Positions 1-11,956 of a DNA stretch of 64,000 bases are shown here, in pieces. How positions within the stretch are numbered: position 1 is the stretch's first letter; the number at the start of each line of letters is the position of its first letter. Under the pieces are notes generated by a model. That model ran no database searches, was not told where the DNA came from, and saw nothing but the letters and a program-made list of their open reading frames with translations. The stretch spans positions 106,436,560-106,500,559 of the forward strand of contig OZ024902.1 of the NCBI GenBank assembly GCA_964017125.1, read 5' to 3'. A program made the position numbers and the translations under genes. Source of the stretch: Flabesymbios commensalis. Lineage: Eukaryota; Annelida; Polychaeta; Terebellida; Flabelligeridae.

Positions 1-2087
1 TTTTCAGGTTTTTGGACCTTGACCTTGAAGTTGACCACGGTATTTTATAACATCGGTAAATCCGACTGAAATATTTTGCGGAATATCATGAAAACCGCTC
101 AAGATAGCTACACCATTACTATAAAACAAATTGTGAGGTTTCAGGAGAGGATGCATCTTGAAAAATTTCAAGTCGATAAAATTAAAAATGGCCGCCTATC
201 GGCCATTATTCACCTCGACAGGCCTGATATTGCGGAATATCATGAAAACCGCTCAAGATAGCTACACCATTATATTCAAATAAATTGTAAGGTTTCAGGA
301 GAGGATGCATCCTGAAAAATTTGAAGTTGATAAAATTCAAAATGGCCGCCTATCAGCCATTATTCACCTCGACAGGCCTGATATTGTGGAATATCATGAA
401 AACCGCTCAAGATATCTACTCCATTACTATAAAACAAATTGTAAGGTTTCAGGAAAGGATGCATTGTGAAAAAATTCAACTTGTCGAAGTTCAAAATGGC
501 CGCCAATCGGCCATTATTCACTTTCACATGGCCGTTATTTGGTAAACCGTGCTAGATGGCTAGACCATTACTATAAAACAAAATGTGTGATTTCAGGAGA
601 GGATGCAGCCCAAAAAAATTCGACTTGATAAACTTCAAAATGGCTGTTTATCGGCCATTATTCATTTTCACATGGCCGATATTTGGTCAACCGTGCTAGA
701 TGGCTAGACCATTACTATAAAACAAAATGAGAGATTTCAGATGAGGATGCATCTTAAAATAAATTGACTTGATCAAATTTAAAATGGCCGCCTTTTCGGC
801 CATTATTCATTTTCACATGGCTGATATTTGGTAAACCGTGCTAGATGGCTAGACCATTACCTGATTACTATAAAACAAAGTGTGAGTTTTCGGTGAAGGA
901 TGCACCCTGAAAATTTTTAACTTACGAATTCAAAATGGCCGACAATCAGCATTATTTACCTCGATAGGCCTGATATCAGGTAAACCGTGCTAGATAGCTA
1001 GACCATTACTATAAAACAAAATGTGACGTTTCGGGAGAGGATGCCTTTTAAAAACTTTTGACTCAATCGAATTCAAAATGGCCGCTTATCGGCCACTATT
1101 TACTTTCACATTGCTGATATTTGGTAAACCGTGTTAGATAGCTGGACCTTTACTATAAAACAAAATGTGAGATTACAAGAGAGGATGCATCTTGAAAAAA
1201 ATTGACTCGATCAAATTCAAAATGGCCGCCTATCGGCCTTTATTCACTTTCACATAGCCGTTATTTGGTAACCGTACCAGATGGCTAGATCATTACTATA
1301 AAACAAAATGTGAGATTTCAGGAGAGGATGCATCTTGAAAAATTTTGACTTGATCAAATTCAAAATGGCCTCCTATCGGCCATTATTCACTTTCACATGG
1401 GCGATATTTGGTAAACCATGCTAGATGGCTAGACCATTACTATAGAATGAAATGTGAAATTTCAGCTGAGGATGCATCTTGGAAAATTTTGACTTGATCA
1501 AATTCAAAATGGCCGCCTTTAGGCCATTATTCACTTTCACATGGCCGATATTTGGTAAACCGTGCTAGATAGCTAGATGATTACTATAGAATGAAATGTG
1601 AGATTTCAGCTGAGGATGCATCTTGAAAAATTCTGACTCGATCAAATTCAAAATAGCCCCTATCGGCCATTATTTACTTTCACATGCCCAATATTTTGCA
1701 AACTGTGTTAGATGTTAGTTCATTACTATAAAAAATTTGAGGTTTTGGGGGAGGATGCACCCTAAGTTTTTAACTAGTTTATATCGAATTCAAAATGACC
1801 GTAAATCAGCTATTAGTTACCTCGATTGGCCTGATATCGGGTAAACCGTGCCAGATAGGTAGACCATTACTGGGATACTGATTAGGATCATTAATTTCAA
1901 TGGAGCTTTGCAATCTCTGACAGACTGTCTAGTTCTTATCTTACTCTTAGACTGGGCTTCTTAGACCTAGTTGTTGTCTTGCGTCATGATTTTTGACCTA
2001 GCCTAGGACTACATTAATAACCCTACACAAAATTGATTAAATCAAATTCTAATTCGGAGCGGGAGCTCCTGGACTTATGTAGTCTTG
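1..2087 (+). mobile_element. Helentron-like (HINE) element, copy 1, 5' end outside window
   Basis: This is the first of three copies of one element. The window opens inside its lead-in (TTTTCAGGTTTTTGGACC, present in the other copies at about 12461 and 29418). A minisatellite array follows, then a unique tail with the subterminal motif GCGGGAGCTCC and the end ATGTAGTCTTG followed by TT. The 5' palindrome is missing only because the window starts here. No coding capacity is visible, so it is non-autonomous. Confidence 0.75.
76..1880 (+). repeat. ~144-bp minisatellite array, 12 units (copy 1)
   Basis: Twelve AAAATGGCC-like cores are spaced 140-155 bases apart (187, 340, 494, 640, 783, 934, 1075, 1218, 1361, 1506, 1650, 1791). 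Each unit carries an inverted repeat AATGGCCG...CGGCCATT with a ~5-base loop, then CACTTTCACATGGCCGATAT, ACCGTGCTAGATGGCTAGAC, and a GAGGATGCATCTTGAAAAA segment. Short open frames of 61 and 74 codons arise from the repetition and are not genes. Confidence 0.92.
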
Positions 2088-2545
2088 TTTATCTTTGACC
2101 CAATATAGCTGCGTTATATTTTGTTTATATCATTTTTCGACCACATAAGCTATATACTAGTATTCAGTGCTAAATTTCTAGAAAAAATGTGCCCTTTGAC
2201 CCCATATATTTGCGTTCTATTTTGTTTATATCAGTTTTTGGCAATATAAGGTATATATTAGTAATCAGTATTAAATTTCCGAAAATTTGAGTATACAAAT
2301 AACTATATAACAAAGATTTAATTTTGATAGATTTTTGTGACTTTTAACTACATATTGAGGTCAATCTGTCGTTTCTTATGTCCAGCAGTATACAAGCAAA
2401 GGTCAATCTGTCGTCTCTTATGTTCAGCAGTATATAAGCAAACTTTAAAGTCAAGCCTGATGGACTTCGACAGTCCTACTCAACCTGAGCTAGCTCCTGC
2501 AGTAATATAGTAGATAAGAAATGATGTGAGGAATGATATTTATTA
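2088..2545. repeat. Two short tandem duplications
   Basis: A ~100-bp segment (CTTTGACCCAATATAGCTGC...) at 2092-2190 is repeated in diverged form at 2192-2290. A 42-bp segment beginning AGGTCAATCTGTCG at 2358 is repeated from 2400. Neither has coding potential. Confidence 0.7.
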
Positions 2546-4190
2546 TTTCCTTCAATATTTGCAGTTTGGCGGCCATTTTTTGTCCCCCATCTTGGATTTT
2601 ATAACTTATATTTTGACTGTGGTGTGTGTGGAGTAACCTATGTACCATATTAGACCCAAAACAAGTGACAATGCATCAAAATGAGTCATTTCGGATGATT
2701 AATCGCAAATAATTGGAATTTTAAGGATTTGGCTTCCATCTTGGACGCCATCTTGAAAATTATACTTTTTGCATGGTCAGATTTTGGTAAACTTTTGATA
2801 TGTTATTAAGCACACCTTATACTACAATAAACCGTCAAGAAACCTTTTGTGGCAATTTATTCAAGGTCAAACCATATATGCAGCCCACTATATATACATG
2901 TACAGATGAAAACATATAGTTCTTGTATGTACATTTGTACATGGTACCAGCAATGCATAATACAATTATGCATTTTTGATGGTATGAACATTGGTACAGT
3001 GCGCTGACAACCTTATATCTCTTCTGTTCAGCTTTAAGTTGAGATGCCAGCTTTAAGTGTCTCTGTCGGAGGCGGACTTCTTACTGTGTTACACATGGTC
3101 CACCGCCGCAGATATTTGTTTTCGAAATAGCTACTTATCTATGAAATTCTGCTTTCTCATACTTCACATAATAATAGACATCACATACTTCTAAGGAATT
3201 GTTTCGGTGACATCGACCCTCTAATTACTACGGCCAAAAACTAATTAACTTTTCAGAGAATACAATTGTAAAATAACTGTTTGGCGGCCATTTTTAATTT
3301 GAGTAATTTGTGGTATTTACGTAGCTTGAAAACAAAGCGAAATAGCTGGACCATGATTATAGAACAAAAAGTGTTGGATATTGTGCCAATCATGGCATAG
3401 TGTTGGCACTAGCTGGTGACTGATCAACCGTTGTCACGCTGTCATTCGGACTGGAGGGCCTTGAGCCAATGTTGGAACAGCATTGGCTTTTGGTCCACTG
3501 GTGGTGTTAGTTGATTGGTTAAAGTTGTTATTTGTTGTTTGAACGCAGAGGTGTGATTGGCCGTGAACAGAGTCGTCCGCTCTGTGTGACCGGGTGGCTC
3601 TGGAAACGTCACTCGTTCAAGAAACAGCAAGGGAGAGAGTTGGAGAGTCAATCACTGAATGAATGTAGCACTGCACTGTATGAATGTTAAACACAATGAT
3701 GATGACAACACCCTGACGAACTTTGCTTGGATATGGAATGGAAATAAAGATTGTGAATCGGCGCTACTAGTTGTCTTTTGTGGGGAGAGGTTCCGTGGAG
3801 TTGTGAATTCTATAAAAAGTAAGGTATCACACAAGGACAACGCATGACAAATTTCGCAGAAATAACATCCAAAATGGCCGGAAGGCAACCATTTTTAAGA
3901 AAAAGTTTCCCTCAGATCTTTTTTGATTTGGAAAATATTCATAGTTATATCAGTCAATGACCTGATAAACTTTTGGGAGCGAACAATTTCTAAATTGCCG
4001 CATAGAGGCCATTTCTGAAATGAAGTAATTTCAAGACATTTACTCAACTCGAAAACAATGCAAAATAGCTGGACCATGGAGAGAAAACAAAATGTAAGGT
4101 ACACATGTATCACACAAGGATAACCAAATTTCAAAGAAATAGAATCTAAGATGGCTGACTATCGGCCATTTTGCTTATTATCTCGGAATC
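2546..4190. repeat. Old, diverged units related to the 144-bp repeat
   Basis: GGCGGCCATTTTT occurs at about 2570 and 3283, AAAATGGCCGG at 3872 and AAGATGGCTGACTATCGGCC at 4151. Between them are phrases such as AATAGCTGGACCATG followed by AACAAAA that echo the 144-bp unit. They look like decayed tandem copies of a related minisatellite, interrupted by the insertion at 3373-3813. Confidence 0.55.
3373..3813. mobile_element. ~440-bp insertion with direct repeat, possible solo LTR
   Basis: It interrupts a diverged minisatellite unit: left flank GAACAAAAAGT, right flank TATAAAAAGTAAGG, giving a flanking direct repeat AAAAAGT (3366-3372 and 3814-3820). The inside is less AT-rich, has AATAAA near 3744 and shows no coding potential. 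The size and simple flanking repeat would fit a solo LTR or a small non-autonomous element. The family is not recognised. Confidence 0.35.
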
Positions 4191-5032
4191 CTTGTATGAT
4201 AAGCTGTCCTGTGTTATAAGGCTAACTCTTCACAAGTTTGCTGATCTATGTCAAATTTTAAATGGCGGTAACGGAGGGCTGCTTTCGTTTCCAAACAACT
4301 CTTTCTAGTTCCACCACAGCACCTTACAAGCTCATACCCTTATGACATCGCAAGGCTCTGACACAGAGACCTTCATTTTTAAATGGAATTGTTCTAATAC
4401 GATCACTAGATTTCGCCAGCTAGTTTTAATAGGCACCCGAAATAGAAGTCTCAGTTTCATGGCATCGAATTTTTTTGTTAGGCGGCGCTAGTGTCGTTTT
4501 TACACATTTTGCTGTGTAAACAAAATAGCTGTCACTGTGGCTGGGCCTGTCTCGAAGTCAGGAAGCCAGGTCGTGTCGGGTAACAAGCTCTCATTCACTA
4601 CTATTACCTGAGTACTGCAAGTAAAAACGCAACACAGACTATCATCGTCCACGTCATCCAACGTGTCACAAAGACAGCATGATTCCTACTTCTCTCCCAT
4701 TTTATTCAGAAAGCACATAAATTTGTACCTCAAAAGTAGCACACATGATTGGTACACAAAAAGTCTTACACTGCCAGCACTCGGCACCCCGGTCATTTTG
4801 GACAGAGAATGGCTAAAAAGCTCTACCCAAGGAATCGGTAGGGATGCCCTTGCTCTCATACCCTTGTGACCCGTCTGTATATGCCACTTTTTACATGATG
4901 ACACATACATTATAAACAATAAATATCACACTCTAACAATTCAAGATGCATAAAAGGATTACAAACACCACTATTTTTTTTTAATATAATACTAAAAGTA
5001 CAATATAATTGCACAGCTTGTCGATTACCTGT
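4191..5032. other. No gene seen
   Basis: There is no convincing exon, RNA gene or recognised repeat. Short open frames on both strands lack codon structure or similarity I can recognise. Confidence 0.5.
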
Positions 5033-5036
5033 TTAA

Positions 5037-5317
5037 AGGGACTGGCCCAGGCTAAAATCGTTAAAAAATCGGTGATTTTATTTTGGGTTTTTGATATGAC
5101 CATATGAAATTCCCGCACTTCCTATTTTTGACATGGTTGTCAATAATTAGAAATCAGGAATTTCGTCTCTATATCTAGCCTAACTGGTGTATGCGCAGCC
5201 CAAAAATTATAAAAATTTGCAGTTCTAGTCTTTGGACATGTTTACATCATATGGTCATATTAAGAACCCAAAATAAAATCACCGATTTTTTAATGATTTT
5301 AGCCTGGGCCAGTCCCT
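5037..5317. mobile_element. TTAA-flanked MITE with long inverted ends
   Basis: The ends AGGGACTGGCCCAGGC and its reverse complement at the right continue as inverted repeats for about 50 bases (…AAAATCGGTGATTTTATTTTGGG). TTAA lies immediately outside both ends (5033-5036, 5318-5321). The 281-bp length, lack of coding and TTAA target suggest a non-autonomous element moved by a piggyBac-like or other TTAA-targeting transposase. Confidence 0.85.
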
Positions 5318-5374
5318 TTAAATGATAGTTACATTTTTAAATTGATAACGTACTAGTAATTTCTCGCTCTTAAA

Positions 5375-5520
5375 ATGTTCACCCTATATTCCACCCTATA
5401 TTCCACCCTATATTATATAGCCATTTACCGAACTGCAGCATCTAAAATAGTCCCTCTGTTGACTATAAACAAGATTTGTGTCGGTCTATTGACTATGAAC
5501 AAGATTTGTGTCAGTTATGT
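5375..5520. repeat. Short tandem repeats
   Basis: A 12-bp unit ACCCTATATTCC occurs about three times at 5380-5415. A ~33-bp segment with AACAAGATTTGTGTC is duplicated at about 5459-5515. Confidence 0.8.
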
Positions 5521-5664
5521 TTATAGAACTGGGCATGTTCCTACGGGATCATTTTGGCTGATTTCCTTCGATGTCTGATGCTTATGTGGCCACCTGGTGA
5601 ATTATGATTGTGTTGTTGTGTTTAGTACAGCAAATGATACACAGAACTAGAAAGTCCAGCAAAA

Positions 5665-5890
5665 ACTGCAAACGATCCAAATCGTAATCCGGATCATCAT
5701 TGATCCGGATAGTAATCCGGACCAACCCCAAAATTTAATGGGTTGTTGTTCTTTGGCCCGAGACACACCTTTGGTAAAAGTTTCATGCAAATCTGTTCAT
5801 TGTTTGTATTGCTGCTGACAGACAGACAGAAGGACATACATACAAACTAACACGACCGAAAACTTAACCTATTTTAGCTGCTGTAGCTAG
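5665..5890 (+). repeat. Interspersed repeat remnant with GACAGACA tract
   Basis: The order GATCCGGAT, a phrase about 'GTTTCATGCAAATCTGTTCAT', CTGACAGACAGACAG, then CGAAAACTTAACCT resembles a repeat tail common in invertebrate genomes. A second, shorter relative lies at 6715-6770. The family is not assigned. Confidence 0.45.
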
Positions 5891-6250
5891 AAAGGTCACA
5901 GTTTTTTGTAAACAAAAATCTGGAGATGTCTCCCCTCCCGCAACATAACCATAAAGGTTGATAGCTAATAGATGTAGTGTAAATGGATTTTGTAATTAAT
6001 GTTATTAAATGGCTCCTGTGGACAGACTATGTATTTTAATGTTGTGAAACCCGTTTTTTCTATATATCTACATTAACTAGATCGTCTTTAGGCTCAATCA
6101 GTTGGGCAACAGTTTTAATATCTTCACACTGAAATGTCACCTTACAACAAATGGCATTCACTACTCTAACTGGCCTAAGATTCTGTATTAAGCAGAATCT
6201 ATTATTCCGTCTTGGAATCACGCCGATGTGCGAATCACAATGTCAACACT

Positions 6251-6359
6251 CCCAGCAAACACGGGACTTTGACCCAATGCTGGTCCAATGCTGGCCCATC
6301 ATCTGCGATGCTTGGCCAGCTTCGAACCAGCACTGGTTCAACACCTCGTGTTTGCTGGG
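6251..6359. mobile_element. Palindromic CCCAGCAAACAC MITE
   Basis: It starts CCCAGCAAACACG and ends CGTGTTTGCTGGG. Inside are imperfectly self-complementary phrases (CCAATGCTGGTCCAATGCTGG against CCAGCACTGGTTC) around a centre GCCCATCATCTGCGATG. It is 109 bp and non-coding, one of about a dozen family members here. Confidence 0.85.
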
Positions 6360-6375
6360 CTGCGTTCAATAGCAG

Positions 6376-6700
6376 CTGGTCTGATAGTGCTTACTGCTGG
6401 CGGCGATTACAAGCTGACACTGACACAATGTCTGTAAATGTTGGGCCAGGGTCGCCGGTGCTGGCCAGTATCCATTCAGCCCTAGTCAGTACTTCATGCT
6501 GGCGGTACCGGCACGATGCTTTGAACCAAAGCTGGGTTAATTTTGGCCCGCCGTCTGTGTTTCTGGCCCACATTCAGCGTTGCGCCGAACACGACACTGT
6601 TGCCTAATACTGGGCTAATGCTGGCTCAGCGTGGTAGACGGTGGGCCAACATTAGCCTTGCATTGGGTTCATTTCTCGTGTTTGCTGTGGCGGCCTGCGA
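6376..6700. mobile_element. Cluster of decayed CCCAGCAAACAC-family MITEs
   Basis: Several partial copies lie head to tail: 6440-6510 (GGGCCAGGGTCGCCGGTGC), 6526-6590 (CTGGGTTAATTTTGGCCCGC) and 6595-6697 (ending CTCGTGTTTGCTGTGG). Only fragments of the inverted ends remain. Apparent open frames here are by-products of the repeats. Confidence 0.6.
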
Positions 6701-7059
6701 CTACACAATTGAAACCGCTGGACAGACGGACAGACAGAAAGTACAAACTCACTGAGCGGACAAAGGTAAACCAACATGTCCTCGCCTCTGTGTACAGAGG
6801 GGGAGACATAATAAGTAGAAGAATAGGCTTAGCCAACAGGGTGGATAACATTTGCCCATCCCCTTCGGTTTTGGCAAGACTTGTATTTGAATGAATACGG
6901 CCAGGAGCCCTGCTGGTGCTCAGTCAAACCTTGCCGATACGAGGGAAGATGTATACTTGGCACAAAAAGATACGCAACAAAAAAGAAATGCTCCTATTTC
7001 GTGTAATTTAGTCAAAACCGTTCGATTGATTGGAATAATTTTGGTGTGTACGGCCCCTA

Positions 7060-7240
7060 CCCGCATTTTGTGTTTTGATCTCGATAACGGACAAATGACC
7101 TTCAATGGAAGAAACTTTCAAGGTCATGGGCCAGCTGACCATGATCCCAATATGCGGGTCATCTAAAATTAAGCAATTAGGCCTGCTGAGGTGGGGGAAC
7201 AAAAAGTCCTGTTTCAGAATAAGTTATATAGCCTTATATC
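7060..7240. repeat. Interspersed repeat shared with 49225-49390
   Basis: ACGGACAAATGACCTT, then GGTCATGGGCCA...ACCATG, then a GCGGG..CATC phrase and GAGGxGGxxAxxAAAAAGT occur in the same order at both places. It is non-coding and the family is unknown. Confidence 0.6.
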
Positions 7241-8690
7241 ATCGTAAATCTATATTATCTTTCTCCACCCTCCATTTGAAAGAGATATGTACCCGGTAAG
7301 TGCGTATTTCGGAATGTTCATACAGTTTCTAACAACCATCCCTTTAAATAATATTGGGTTTGACCAAGCCGCTGAGGGTCTAGATGAAGGGTGCTATGTT
7401 GATTTTTTTTCTTTGAAAGGATCAACACTTAGGAAAATCCCTTCCTTTTTGTCACTACACCAGCCACGAGCATCCCATGAATATTACATGTACCTGGGTA
7501 TTTTGGCGATGTTTACAATGTCCCGCAAAGATGTAAAACATGTCAATTGGCCGAGTTTAGAAGTGTTGAGCCTTCGTGTTTGGAAATGTGAGACCCGTTG
7601 GGAAAGCACTATTAAGCAGTGATTTCCGATGACATTGTGATTAAACTAGCAACGTCTTTGACGATGTGATACATCTGAGACCTTAATTACTTATCCTAAT
7701 ACGAGTTAAGAATTTGTTGTCATAGATTACGGCTTGTAAATTAAAAAAAAACTATTTGAATGAGATAATCAAATAGGTGACTGATTTTCACTTTCCTGTC
7801 AAACATGGCGACCGCATTGAAAAACGGGTGGATCTAAGAGACAAAAATGTAATGACTAACATTTTGTCATAATTCGTCTTTTTCGAAACCTGATTACATT
7901 GCCAACGGATTTTTGTAAAAAATGTTATCTTTCGGAATGTTGGCTTCACTCATTCAAACACTCAAAAAGATATAACAGAGCTAAAACAAAAACAGGCTGT
8001 TTGCCTGGGTATGGGCGTTTAAGTATATTTGCCTGACTATTCACATATTCAACCAGTCATATACATGTTAGTTGGAGCCCTTTTACATTATTGGAACTGA
8101 TTCCAATAATGTTTTAATATGGTTCACAAAACGGATTCTGGGCACTGTTTTTTTGTGGCCATATAATGTGTGTCACAAATGACTATCAATCACATCTTCT
8201 CAAATACGGCAAAACGCATAGGTTCAGTTTTTAGGATTTCCGTCGTCAATTTTACAACAGTTAGAGGATCACGAAATTTTGAGCTGTGTGTTGGGCTATT
8301 GATTTATACCCTGTAGGTAGCCAGTAGATTTTACAGAGAACAATGCCTACCTTAGGATGAAACTAGGCCAATATAATCCTAAGAAACCACCACAATGAGA
8401 GTTTAAAACGAGGGAAAGCTAGCAGATGTTCTACTTTCCAAAGCAAATATATTATGATATCGATACAATATTTTGCAATGATACATATTGCCTTTTAAAA
8501 TCTAACCGTGGGTCTTAATAGCATCTGACACCACGGCCACAAGCATGGTGAAATTTTTTTTAATGAGGCTGACCTACATCTTCGGCAAACCATTGGACGA
8601 GATAGCCTTCCTTGCCCTATCACGCACACGTTATCTGGGTCAATCACATCGCTAGAGAAATAGTCCAATAAACAACTCACTTTGATCCAG
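7241..8690. other. No gene seen
   Basis: An open frame of 111 codons on + (7287-7622) and others are present, but none shows recognisable protein features or good splice context. The stretch is otherwise plain AT-rich sequence. Confidence 0.4.
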
Positions 8691-9624
8691 AAGTGTTTCA
8701 ATGCTGGGCCAACGTCGCGGAAGTGTCCTATTCCTGATAGGGTCCGCTCGGGGGTCCGCTGCTGGCAACCACGTGATAACGAAATGCCGTGTGGAACAAA
8801 AATGAAGTATCTGCTCACTTTACAAGTAAGTAAATACTGCCTTTGCAGAGGAGAAAACGTTGGGATAGTGAACCTTCTAGCGTACATACCTGTATACAGA
8901 CAGGTCTGTGGTAGGCCTATCATCCTGTACACACTGTCATGCCTCCTGTCACAGCACAGAGCCGCATCTCCTGTTGGCGTACCCTGGTACCCACCTGCGA
9001 TTATGTAATAGGCTACACTGTGACATGACAAGCTATACTTCCCGTTGATTAAATCTTTTTATTTTAAAAAATGTAAGGATTAAAGACGACAGATTTGTTT
9101 TTTTTTCAGCTAAAACTAGCCCAGATTGATACATTATATAATCTTCTAGCTAGAAAATTGAGCAAATGACAATTTATTTCCCAGCAAGCACAAATCAATC
9201 ACTGTATGTTGTTATATGTTGATTGTGGCCCATCTGTACTTAACGAGTCTCATGTCGGAAAAATAAAATATGGAGATAATGGTACCATTGGATAGCACAG
9301 AGCTTTAATATACTACCAAGAACATGAAATTATGTTGATCCGGAGCTGAGTTATGATCATTTTAGTGGCGCAAATGGGTCAATATTTCAAAAATTGAAAA
9401 TGAAGAAAATTGGCTATAAAGTCGTGAAAAAATTTAAATGTAATTTATTTAGAGTATAAAAAATTAGTTCCTTATGGCCAAACAGGATTTTTCTGCCAAA
9501 CCTGGAAATGTTGTATATATATATATAGTTTTTAACGATTGATTTTTATAGCCCAGGATGTCTACTTTCAGAATCTGCCGGGTGGAGTTTAGTTAACTTT
9601 GAGCGTTTTTTTAAATGAGTAAAG

Positions 9625-9642
9625 ATGGCCGCCGGCGGCCAT
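9625..9642. repeat. Perfect 18-bp palindrome of the GGCCGCC core
   Basis: ATGGCCGCCGGCGGCCAT is perfectly self-complementary and joins two head-to-head copies of the ATGGCCGCC core seen in several repeats. It sits in otherwise AT-rich, non-coding DNA. A short (TA)n run lies at about 9513-9527. Confidence 0.9.
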
Positions 9643-9912
9643 TTTGAAAACAAATTAAGCAAACAATCTGATAATCACAATCATGCAATATGTTATGTTT
9701 GACTAATATTGGGGCGTAGAACCCATTTCTGGCATTAAAATGATAATTCTAGGCTTTAAAGCAGCAAAATTTGACAAAAAACAAAATTCGCTATTATTAG
9801 CCCATATCATGCATATTGCCCATTTTCTCAACTTGTACGGAGCCGACATGCGACTAATTTCTTGCAGATGGGTCACACTTATGTTATTGCTTATTCCGAG
9901 TGATGGCGATGA

Positions 9913-9999
9913 TCCAATGCTGGCTCAATGTTGTGCGAGCGTTGTTGACTATGGTCCAGCATTGAACCTGCATTGGGTCATGGTCTCGTGGTCGCTGTG
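9913..9999. mobile_element. Decayed CCCAGCAAACAC-family MITE
   Basis: CCAATGCTGGCTCAATGTTG, then TCCAGCATTGAACCTGCATTG and TCTCGTGGTCGCTG give the family's inner inverted arms and a worn right end. Confidence 0.6.
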
Positions 10000-10608
10000 T
10001 GCTGTATACACATTGAAGGATTTAAAGCCGACCTGGGACGGTCCGGCGGGGCGATGATCGTCCAGAACTAAAAAGAAGCCTAAACTGTAAACTTGCAGCG
10101 GACCAAGTCTCAAGTGCCTCAGAATACACTCATACTACGCCATTTTTTTCAAAATTTTCTGGGGATAGGCCTGTATCACAGGGGTAGAAATACATTCTCA
10201 CCCGTGGCGAGGGAAGTTATGGCAGTATAGGCCTAATGGCGTGCGACTTGCCATTTTGGCAATATATAGGCCTATATAGGCCTAACATTGATTAGCTGAT
10301 TAGTTTTAGATTTGTTTTAAATCACAGATTGCCCGCTCATTAGGCCTACCAGTCTAAGTATTTTCAGAGTTTTTTAAAGAAAAGTCTATATTTCCAAGCC
10401 GACAAAATATCACAGTAAAATAATATTCATATCAACGCTGCCACTATATCAATATTGAACCGCCTGGCGTGCGTTTAGTGCCGGTTTAACCTAAATAGTT
10501 CCGCCAGTATATGTAGGCCTATGTGACCATTACGGACCACGCTGTCAAATTGTGAGATGTTTATCGCTTGATTTAATAGTTTCACAGTAGTATTCAGAGT
10601 TGTTAGAA

Positions 10609-10893
10609 AATGAAATGAAATGAATAGGCATTTAGGCCACCTTTGTGCACTGAGGATTGTGAGATGATTGAGATGACACTGTCCTCCAGACACAGGACTC
10701 AAAATTCGAGCCCTGGCGGTCTGAGGCCGAGCACGCTACCTCTCGGTCACGGAAGCTCCCCACAATACTGACTTTAACACGTGGTTGGGGAAGAAACATT
10801 TTTGTTTCTTTCAAACCGCCGAGACCGGGAACCGAACCCCGAACTCTGACGTGAAAGGCAGCGGTGCTAACCACTACCCTAGGGCCCCCGCCC
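10609..10893 (-). mobile_element. Dimeric tRNA-derived SINE with 15-bp target duplication
   Basis: Read on the minus strand it begins near 10893. It has an A-box-like TAGTGGTTAGCAC and a B-box-like GGTTCGGTTCC, then a second tRNA-like part (ACCGAGAGGTAGCGTGCTCG ... GGCTCGAAT), a unique body and a (TTTCA)n-type tail. Flanking repeats TCAGAGTTGTTAGAA (10594-10608) and TCAGCGTTGTTAGAA (10894-10908) match at 14 of 15 bases, as expected for retroposition. A second copy of the family is at 49741-50134. Confidence 0.85.
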
Positions 10894-11569
10894 TCAGCGT
10901 TGTTAGAAGAGTAGGAAGTTTCACCATTCAGATCCAAAACATGCCAACAACGTTTAAATGCAGTATGCCTATGGCAGAAAACGAGCTGCTGATTCCAAAA
11001 TGTATGGAATGCTGCTAATAATTTTATTAAACCAAATATTGGACTCCTAAATCGTCGGAATATCCGATTGAGTACCATCGCCATTATATTTTGTTAGGGT
11101 ATTTCAGTCATAATAGCTGCTACACGCCACAGTCACAGGCTTAGCGCGGGCATGGGTAAATGCGCGCGCATTCTCAGTGAACATGTGACGCTGACTGTCA
11201 ACCAATGCCCAAGTTGGCCGTCGCGTACCACGCTTATGCGAACCCATACCTGCCAACCCTACCGATTCAGGCGGCAGGCTACCGATTTCATGGCCTATCC
11301 ACCGCCTACCGATTTTATAAGCCTATTCTACCGCATTTCAAATTATCAGCTCATATTTTTATAATCAAAAGGTTGGCAAGTATGCGAACCACATGGATTG
11401 ATTTAAAATTATATGTATATTCAATAATTTACTCTCGGACTGCGTGTTTCTGAAAGTAGATAATCATCACGTTCTAGGCCATTAACTTGTTGTATAGTCT
11501 TAATAGTTTGGGAACTGAGGAATGATTTCACAGCAGACGCGTCTGTGGAGTTGATTATTTATGCAACAA

Positions 11570-11650
11570 ACACACGTGTTATTCAATGTTGGTTTCATGC
11601 TGGTCTACCTCTACGACGTTGTCCCAGTGTTAAAACAACATCTACAACAA
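11570..11650. mobile_element. Half of a CCCAGCAAACAC-family MITE
   Basis: CACGTGTTATTCAATGTTGG followed by GGTCTACCTCTACGACG and CCAGTGTTAAAACAACAT correspond to one arm and the centre of the family. The ends are worn. Confidence 0.5.
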
Positions 11651-11666
11651 AGTGGTATGTGAAACT

Positions 11667-11805
11667 TAAGGGACTCAATGAGGCTAAAATCATAAAAAAT
11701 AGGTGATTTTATTTTTGCTTCTTAATATGACGATATGATGTACACATGTCCATAGACTAGAACTGCAAAAGTTTTTACATTTTGTGCTGCGGTCCGCGAT
11801 AAGCA
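11667..11805. mobile_element. Decayed, truncated copy of the 5037-5317 MITE
   Basis: TTAAGGGACTC..GAGGCTAAAATC is followed by GGTGATTTTATTTTTG and CTTAATATGACGATATGATG, then CATGTCCATAGACTAGAACTG. This matches the inner part of the TTAA MITE read from its right end. The other end is missing. Confidence 0.7.
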
Positions 11806-11956
11806 GTGCAGACAATATAGCTATTGCAGTGGATCAAATTAATGGACCAACCGCGTATCTCAGACATGGGGACGACGTTTTTTATAATAGTGATAATAAT
11901 ATATGATGAGTCACATACATGTATAAATTGAGTTGAGTTTACGAGCATAGCTTTTT

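Noticed and set aside
76-545. Repeated 61- and 74-codon open frames at 76-261 and 321-545, recurring at 12544, 12789, 29500 and 29745
   Set aside because: They are read through minisatellite units, recur because the element is repeated, and lack codon-type conservation; changes among copies are not biased to silent sites.
6212-6607. 131-codon open frame on the plus strand
   Set aside because: It runs through a MITE and its decayed neighbours, whose GC-richer sequence produces open frames on several frames.
8495-9031. 178-codon open frame on the minus strand
   Set aside because: No recognisable domain, no splice partner, and part of it overlaps a fragment resembling the CCCAGCAAACAC MITE. 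Best taken as chance.
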